This document shows positions 60,466-64,000 of a stretch of 64,000 nucleotides of DNA, piece after piece; within the stretch, counting starts at the first letter, position 1; each line of letters opens with the position of its first letter. The notes below the pieces were generated by a model that worked only from the letters and a program-made list of their open reading frames with translations, made no database searches and was not told the DNA's origin. The DNA lies in the NCBI GenBank assembly GCA_017622555.1, contig JAGAQV010000022.1:33648-97647 (forward strand). The letters are read 5' to 3'. Both the position numbers and the translations under genes were made by a program. This DNA is from Clostridia bacterium (GTDB taxonomy: Bacteria > Bacillota > Clostridia > Oscillospirales > Acutalibacteraceae).

Positions 60466-61567
60466 TATACTTCACCTCCGAATTAAAGGCGCGAAGCCCA
60501 ACATTAAGCGCACGCCTTACAGCTTCAACGTCCTCAGCCGTTTTCATTTTTTCAAGCATATTTTTAACGAATACGCCTTTTAGGGTGGGGTCCTTTGCCA
60601 AAAGCTCAAAATCAATTAAAAATTCGGTTTTATCCCTAACTTTTACAAAGTATAAAACGCTTGAAAGCCTTGCGGTGATTTCGGCAAGGTTAATTTCGTT
60701 TTCGGGCGGAATGCTACCCACAAGCTCAATTTTATAAAGGTTATCAGCCCAGTTGCTACAATTGGCTTCAATATCATCTAAAACGGCTGTTACAATATCG
60801 GCACGGCCTGTAATATCAACACGTCTTACAATGTGCTGACGTTTGGAAACCGTAATAAATTCCAGTTCGCAATTGCCTTTTGAAATTTCGCCCAAATAAA
60901 CGCCCTTTTGGTCTAATTCGTCAAAGCCTTGACCTTCGGGACAGCCTGGGTAGGCAAAAAAGGTGTTTTCAATTTTACCGACGGGGGTGTGGGCGTGCAC
61001 GTGGCCAAGCGCAATATAATCCATACCGCTTTTCTTAACAAATTTTGGGGTAATGGAATTATAGTCCGACCCTAAATCAGCCCGAAGTTCGCCGTGCTGT
61101 AACATAATATTTATATAATCATTATCGGCCTTAAGGGTAAATTCCTCAACACCCTTTAAGTAAACGCTTTCGAACGAACGGCCGTAAACCTTTGTTTTAA
61201 TGTCCTCAAAGGTTATAACGTCGTCACTGCCCTTTAACACAAAAAGGTTTTGGGGCAGGGCACGTGTTGTAAAAGGAGAATCAGCGTTAAGCGGGTCGTG
61301 GTTGCCCGCGGCAAAAATCACCCTAATTTCAGGTGTGGCTGTAATTTTATTAAAAACACCGTCTATAAAAGCGGGTTCAATGTTATTGCTGTCAAAAAGA
61401 TCGCCTGCAATTAATAGAAGATCAGCACACTTTTCCTTTGCTAAATCAACAATTCGTTCAAAGGTTAAAAGGGCTTCAAAGCGGCGGCTTTCTGCGGCGG
61501 TGCCTAAAAAAGCATCACGGGCGCCGATATGCAGGTCAGCTGTGTGTAAAATTTTTACTGAATTCAT
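60455..61567 (-). CDS. yhaO: YhaO-like SbcD/Mre11-type metallophosphoesterase
   Basis: 370 residues. Phosphoesterase motifs HTADLHIGA, LIAGDLFDSN, FAAGNHDP, LQHGE and LGHVHAH with metal ligands in order, then a C-terminal capping domain. Nuclease partner of the YhaN-like ATPase, as SbcD is of SbcC. ATG 61567 with AAGGAC 8 bases upstream. Has its own promoter divergent from yerC. Confidence 0.88.
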   Translation of the reverse strand: MNSVKILHTADLHIGARDAFLGTAAESRRFEALLTFERIVDLAKEKCADLLLIAGDLFDSNNIEPAFIDGVFNKITATPEIRVIFAAGNHDPLNADSPFTTRALPQNLFVLKGSDDVITFEDIKTKVYGRSFESVYLKGVEEFTLKADNDYINIMLQHGELRADLGSDYNSITPKFVKKSGMDYIALGHVHAHTPVGKIENTFFAYPGCPEGQGFDELDQKGVYLGEISKGNCELEFITVSKRQHIVRRVDITGRADIVTAVLDDIEANCSNWADNLYKIELVGSIPPENEINLAEITARLSSVLYFVKVRDKTEFLIDFELLAKDPTLKGVFVKNMLEKMKTAEDVEAVRRALNVGLRAFNSEVKYNED

Positions 61568-61602
61568 CAAAATTCGTCCTTTTTCGTGTTTTACATATCA
61601 CT

Positions 61603-61631
61603 ATATTATCATTTTTTATATAATATATCAA
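61603..61631 (-). promoter_or_regulatory. Promoter of yhaO-yhaN
   Basis: Minus-strand TTGATA (61631-61626), 17-bp spacer, TAATAT (61608-61603). Confidence 0.6.
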
Positions 61632-61639
61632 GTCGCAAA

Positions 61640-61668
61640 TTGACTTTAGCGCTTTTATGTGTTAAAAT
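61640..61668 (+). promoter_or_regulatory. Promoter of yerC-methyltransferase-hslO
   Basis: TTGACT (61640-61645), 17-bp spacer, TAAAAT (61663-61668), back to back with the yhaO promoter 8 bp away. Confidence 0.65.
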
Positions 61669-61699
61669 ATTTTTATAGTTTGACATAAGGGTGATTTTT

Positions 61700-61966
61700 A
61701 TGAAAAAAACTGATTTTGCCGACCAACTGTTTGATGCGGTTTTAACCCTTGAAAACAGGGACGAGCTGTATATGTTCTTTGGGGATATTTGCACCCCGAA
61801 GGAAATTGAAACCTTTGCGCAACGTTTTGTGGTTGCTAAGCTTTTAAATGAGAAAAAGGTTTACAGCGATATTGTTAAATCAACAGGTGCATCTACTGCA
61901 ACAATAAGCAGGGTAAGCCGTTCTATGAACGAGGGGCTTAATCTTGCATTTGAAAGGTTAAAATAA
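61700..61966 (+). CDS. yerC: YerC/YecD family TrpR-related protein
   Basis: 88 residues. The TrpR-like helix-turn-helix is clear: CTPKEIETFAQRFVVAKLL, YSDIVKSTGASTATISRVSRSMNEG. Probable DNA-binding regulator of unknown targets. ATG 61700 with AAGGGTG upstream. The stop overlaps the start of the methyltransferase as TAATG. Confidence 0.9.
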   Translation: MKKTDFADQLFDAVLTLENRDELYMFFGDICTPKEIETFAQRFVVAKLLNEKKVYSDIVKSTGASTATISRVSRSMNEGLNLAFERLK

Positions 61967-62706
61967 TGTACAGTATTTTTGCCGACTTTTATGACGAATT
62001 AATGTACGACGTTGATTATAAAAAGCGTGCGGCTTATCTAATGCGGCTTTTTAAAAAATATGGTAAAGCACCTAAGCTTTTGTTGGACGTTGCCTGTGGT
62101 ACCGGCGGGTTTTCTAACGAATTTGCAAAATTGGGTGTTGAGGTTATTGGCACCGATATAAGTGAAGAAATGCTAAATATTGCGCGTGAAAATTCGGCTG
62201 ATATGGGGCAGGACGTTTTGTATCTTTGCCAAGCGGCAGAGGAGCTTGATTTATACGGTACGGTTGACGGTGCGGTTTGCTGTCTTGACAGCTTAAATCA
62301 CATAACCGACTATAAAACCCTTTGCAAAGCGTTTGAAAAAATTTCGCTGTTTTTGGAAAGGGACTGCCTTTTTATTTTCGACGTTAATACCGAATATAAG
62401 AACCGTGAAATTTTAGGTGATAACGTTTTTGTAATGGACAGGGAACAGGTTTACTGTGTTTGGGCAAACGAATATAACCAAAAGAAAAACACGGTAAACG
62501 TTATGCTTGACTTTTTTGTTAAAGATGGGGATAATTATTCCCGCTTTAGTGAAGAATTTTATGAAAGAGCATATACAATTGATGAACTGACCTCCGCTTT
62601 AGAAAAAGCCGGTCTTGAAATTGTAGGCATATTTGACGATATGACTGAAAAGCCCTTACAGGAAAAAAGCCAAAGGGCAATTTATGTTACTAAAAAGGTG
62701 AAATAA
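61966..62706 (+). CDS. Class I SAM-dependent methyltransferase
   Basis: 246 residues. Starts MYSIFADFYDELM, with SAM motif I LLDVACGTGGFSNEF, motif II VIGTDISEEML and DGAVCCLDSLNHI. Substrate unknown; its small-molecule-type fold does not allow a better guess. Coupled to both neighbours by 1-base overlaps. Confidence 0.88.
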   Translation: MYSIFADFYDELMYDVDYKKRAAYLMRLFKKYGKAPKLLLDVACGTGGFSNEFAKLGVEVIGTDISEEMLNIARENSADMGQDVLYLCQAAEELDLYGTVDGAVCCLDSLNHITDYKTLCKAFEKISLFLERDCLFIFDVNTEYKNREILGDNVFVMDREQVYCVWANEYNQKKNTVNVMLDFFVKDGDNYSRFSEEFYERAYTIDELTSALEKAGLEIVGIFDDMTEKPLQEKSQRAIYVTKKVK

Positions 62707-63578
62707 TGGGTAAGCTTATCAGATGTATAACAAGCGAAGGCGCAATTATGGTGTCGGCTGTGGATTCGACCGACATTGTAGCCAAGGCTGAACAAATTCA
62801 TAAAACCTCGGCTGTGGTTACTGCGGCTTTAGGCCGACTTTTAACTGCAGGCGCGATGATGGGCAATATGCTTAAGGGTGAAAATAATTCAATTACCTTA
62901 AAGGTTGACGGTGGCGGCCCTGTTGGCAATATTACTGTTGCGGCCGATTATCACGGTAACGTGCGTGGCTATGCGCAAAACCCTGTGGTTGAAATACCCT
63001 TAAAGCCCAACGGCAAGCTTGATGTATCAACTGCAGTTGGTACCGACGGTAGTCTTTACGTTATTAAGGATTTGGGGCTTCGTGACCCCTATAACGGCTT
63101 TGTGCCGCTTGTGTCAGGTGAAATTGCCGAGGATATAACCTCATACTATGCAACAAGTGAACAAATTCCTACCGTTTGTGCGTTGGGTGTGCTTGTTGAT
63201 AAGGACTTAACTGTTAAAAAAGCAGGCGGTTATATTATACAGCTGTTGCCCTTTACCGAGGATGAAATTATCGATAAGTTAGAGGAAAATTTAAAGCATA
63301 CACGCCCCGTTACCACCCTTTTGGATGAGGGAATGGACATTGAGGATATAGTTCGTGATGTGCTAAAGGGCTTTGACATAGAAGTAATATATACTGAAGA
63401 AGTTGCATATAAATGTAAATGTTCAAGGGAAAGGGTAGAAGCCACTTTAAAGGGTCTTGGAAAGGCTGAACTTGATGAAATTTTAGCTACTGAGCCCACG
63501 GTTGATGTGTCCTGCCATTTTTGTAACACAACATATAGTTTTGACAAAAACGATATCGAAAAAATTTTGAAAAAATAA
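62706..63578 (+). CDS. hslO: Hsp33 redox-regulated chaperone
   Basis: 290 residues. N-terminal substrate-binding domain (SEGAIMVSAVDSTDIV, ALGRLLTAGAMMG, VDGGGPVGNITVAAD) and C-terminal zinc centre with CKC near residue 237 and CHFC near 271. Under oxidative or bleach stress the zinc is lost and the protein holds unfolding proteins. No convincing terminator follows; the tRNA cluster promoter begins 22 bp after. Confidence 0.93.
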   Translation: MGKLIRCITSEGAIMVSAVDSTDIVAKAEQIHKTSAVVTAALGRLLTAGAMMGNMLKGENNSITLKVDGGGPVGNITVAADYHGNVRGYAQNPVVEIPLKPNGKLDVSTAVGTDGSLYVIKDLGLRDPYNGFVPLVSGEIAEDITSYYATSEQIPTVCALGVLVDKDLTVKKAGGYIIQLLPFTEDEIIDKLEENLKHTRPVTTLLDEGMDIEDIVRDVLKGFDIEVIYTEEVAYKCKCSRERVEATLKGLGKAELDEILATEPTVDVSCHFCNTTYSFDKNDIEKILKK

Positions 63579-63599
63579 TAAAAAAATTAAAAAAATTGC

Positions 63600-63628
63600 T
63601 TGACAAACGATATTTATTGTGATAATAT
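63600..63628 (+). promoter_or_regulatory. Promoter of the tRNA cluster
   Basis: TTGACA (63600-63605), 17-bp spacer, TAATAT (63623-63628), followed by about 50 bases of leader containing TTGCC-ATT-GGCAA. Confidence 0.75.
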
Positions 63629-63677
63629 ATTGCTTGTCGCCGGTGAGTTGCCATTGGCAAGCCAGCGCGGTCATCGT

Positions 63678-63753
63678 GGGAGCATAGCTCAGCTGGGAGA
63701 GCATCTGCCTTACAAGCAGAGGGTCACAGGTTCGAGCCCTGTTGTTCCCACCA
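63678..63753 (+). tRNA. tRNA-Val (anticodon TAC)
   Basis: 76 bases. Acceptor GGGAGCA pairs with TGTTCCC, anticodon loop CTTACAA, T-loop GTTCGAG, encoded CCA. Decodes GTN valine codons. Confidence 0.95.
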
Positions 63754-63756
63754 TGT

Positions 63757-63833
63757 GGCCTGGTAGTTCAGTTGGTTAGAACGCTAGCCTGTCACGCTAG
63801 AGGTCGTGGGTTCGAACCCCATCCAGGTCGCCA
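63757..63833 (+). tRNA. tRNA-Asp (anticodon GTC)
   Basis: 77 bases. Acceptor GGCCTGG pairs with CCAGGTC (one G-T), anticodon loop CTGTCAC, discriminator G, encoded CCA. Substrate for the AspS in this window. Confidence 0.95.
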
Positions 63834-63838
63834 CATTT

Positions 63839-63914
63839 GCCTCTGTAGCTCAGTCGGTAGAGCAGGGGACTGAAAATCCCCGTGTCGTTGGTTCGATTCC
63901 GACCGGAGGCACCA
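63839..63914 (+). tRNA. tRNA-Phe (anticodon GAA)
   Basis: 76 bases. Acceptor GCCTCTG pairs with CGGAGGC, anticodon loop CTGAAAA, encoded CCA. Confidence 0.95.
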
Positions 63915-63922
63915 TTTATTAT

Positions 63923-63998
63923 GCGGATTTAGCTCATCTGGTAGAGCGCCACCTTGCCAAGGTGGAGGTAGCGAGTTCGAGCCTCGTAATCCGCTCCA
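63923..63998 (+). tRNA. tRNA-Gly (anticodon GCC)
   Basis: 76 bases. Acceptor GCGGATT pairs with AATCCGC, anticodon loop TTGCCAA, encoded CCA ending 2 bases before the window edge. The cluster probably continues beyond. Confidence 0.95.
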
Positions 63999-64000
63999 AA

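Overview
The window is chromosomal DNA of a low-to-mid GC Gram-positive anaerobe, most likely a gut member of class Clostridia (Oscillospirales-like). This is inferred from gene content: LTA synthase-like protein, SpoIID, lysine and TPP riboswitches, the PadR-DUF1700-DUF4097 cassette, YerC/YecD, YhaN/YhaO, GTP-dependent PEP carboxykinase, DUF3048, and ferredoxin and F420-hydrogenase-beta type Fe-S proteins. Shine-Dalgarno sites are mostly GGAG or AGGTG, and TTG or GTG starts are fairly common (aspS, mrdA, tsaD, capF; yfcE and nadE). Nearly every transcription unit has a readable sigma-A promoter with a 17-bp spacer and a hairpin/T-tract terminator.

Layout. 1-4.3 kb: the end of ribF, an FkbM methyltransferase, an LTA synthase-like enzyme and a tRNA-Arg flanked by an odd duplicated, inverted tRNA-end element. 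4.4-18.4 kb (minus): one very compact gene train, polA, an arginine-phosphatase-like/RimI fusion, tsaD, a lipid kinase, mreB, mreC, mreD, PBP2, minD, mgsA, hisS, aspS. It joins replication/repair, tRNA modification, cell-shape and translation genes, with an internal promoter at minD. 18.5-23.1 kb (plus): dusB from an apparently leaderless promoter, yebC, a hairpin repeat, a DUF3048 lipoprotein and a CPA2 antiporter. 23.1-25.6 kb (minus): dapA-lysA under a lysine riboswitch. 25.7-27.9 kb: a CofE-like protein and a GMP synthase that has only the ATP-pyrophosphatase half.

27.9-30.6 kb is accessory DNA: about 750 bp with no convincing gene, then an orphan phage-tail-like protein with a collagen-type Gly-X-Y region and a 53-residue partner. 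30.7-45.2 kb is a 13-gene surface polysaccharide operon: priming sugar transferase, four glycosyltransferases, EpsG-like polymerase, pyruvyl transferase, an Fe-S protein of the FrhB family, flippase, and the CapE/CapF/CapG set for UDP-L-FucNAc with an NTP_transf_5-type gene inserted.

45.2-64 kb: a ferredoxin-like gene divergent from a Crp/Fnr regulator, SpoIID, an unknown membrane protein behind a promoter with a large inverted repeat, three overlapping small unknown genes, yfcE-queH, a TPP riboswitch followed by a long run of hairpins and thiT, nadE, pckA, a tyrosine recombinase and a TVP38 protein from back-to-back promoters that share one palindromic -35 box, padR-DUF1700-DUF4097, yhaO-yhaN, yerC-methyltransferase-hslO, and a tRNA cluster (Val, Asp, Phe, Gly) running to the window edge.

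No CRISPR array, insertion sequence, rRNA gene or intact prophage was seen. The most unusual material is the YwlE-RimI fusion, the hairpin-rich non-coding elements, the three-gene small-protein operon, the tRNA-end duplication and the orphan tail protein. All functional statements come from motif and family recognition by eye; no database search was run.
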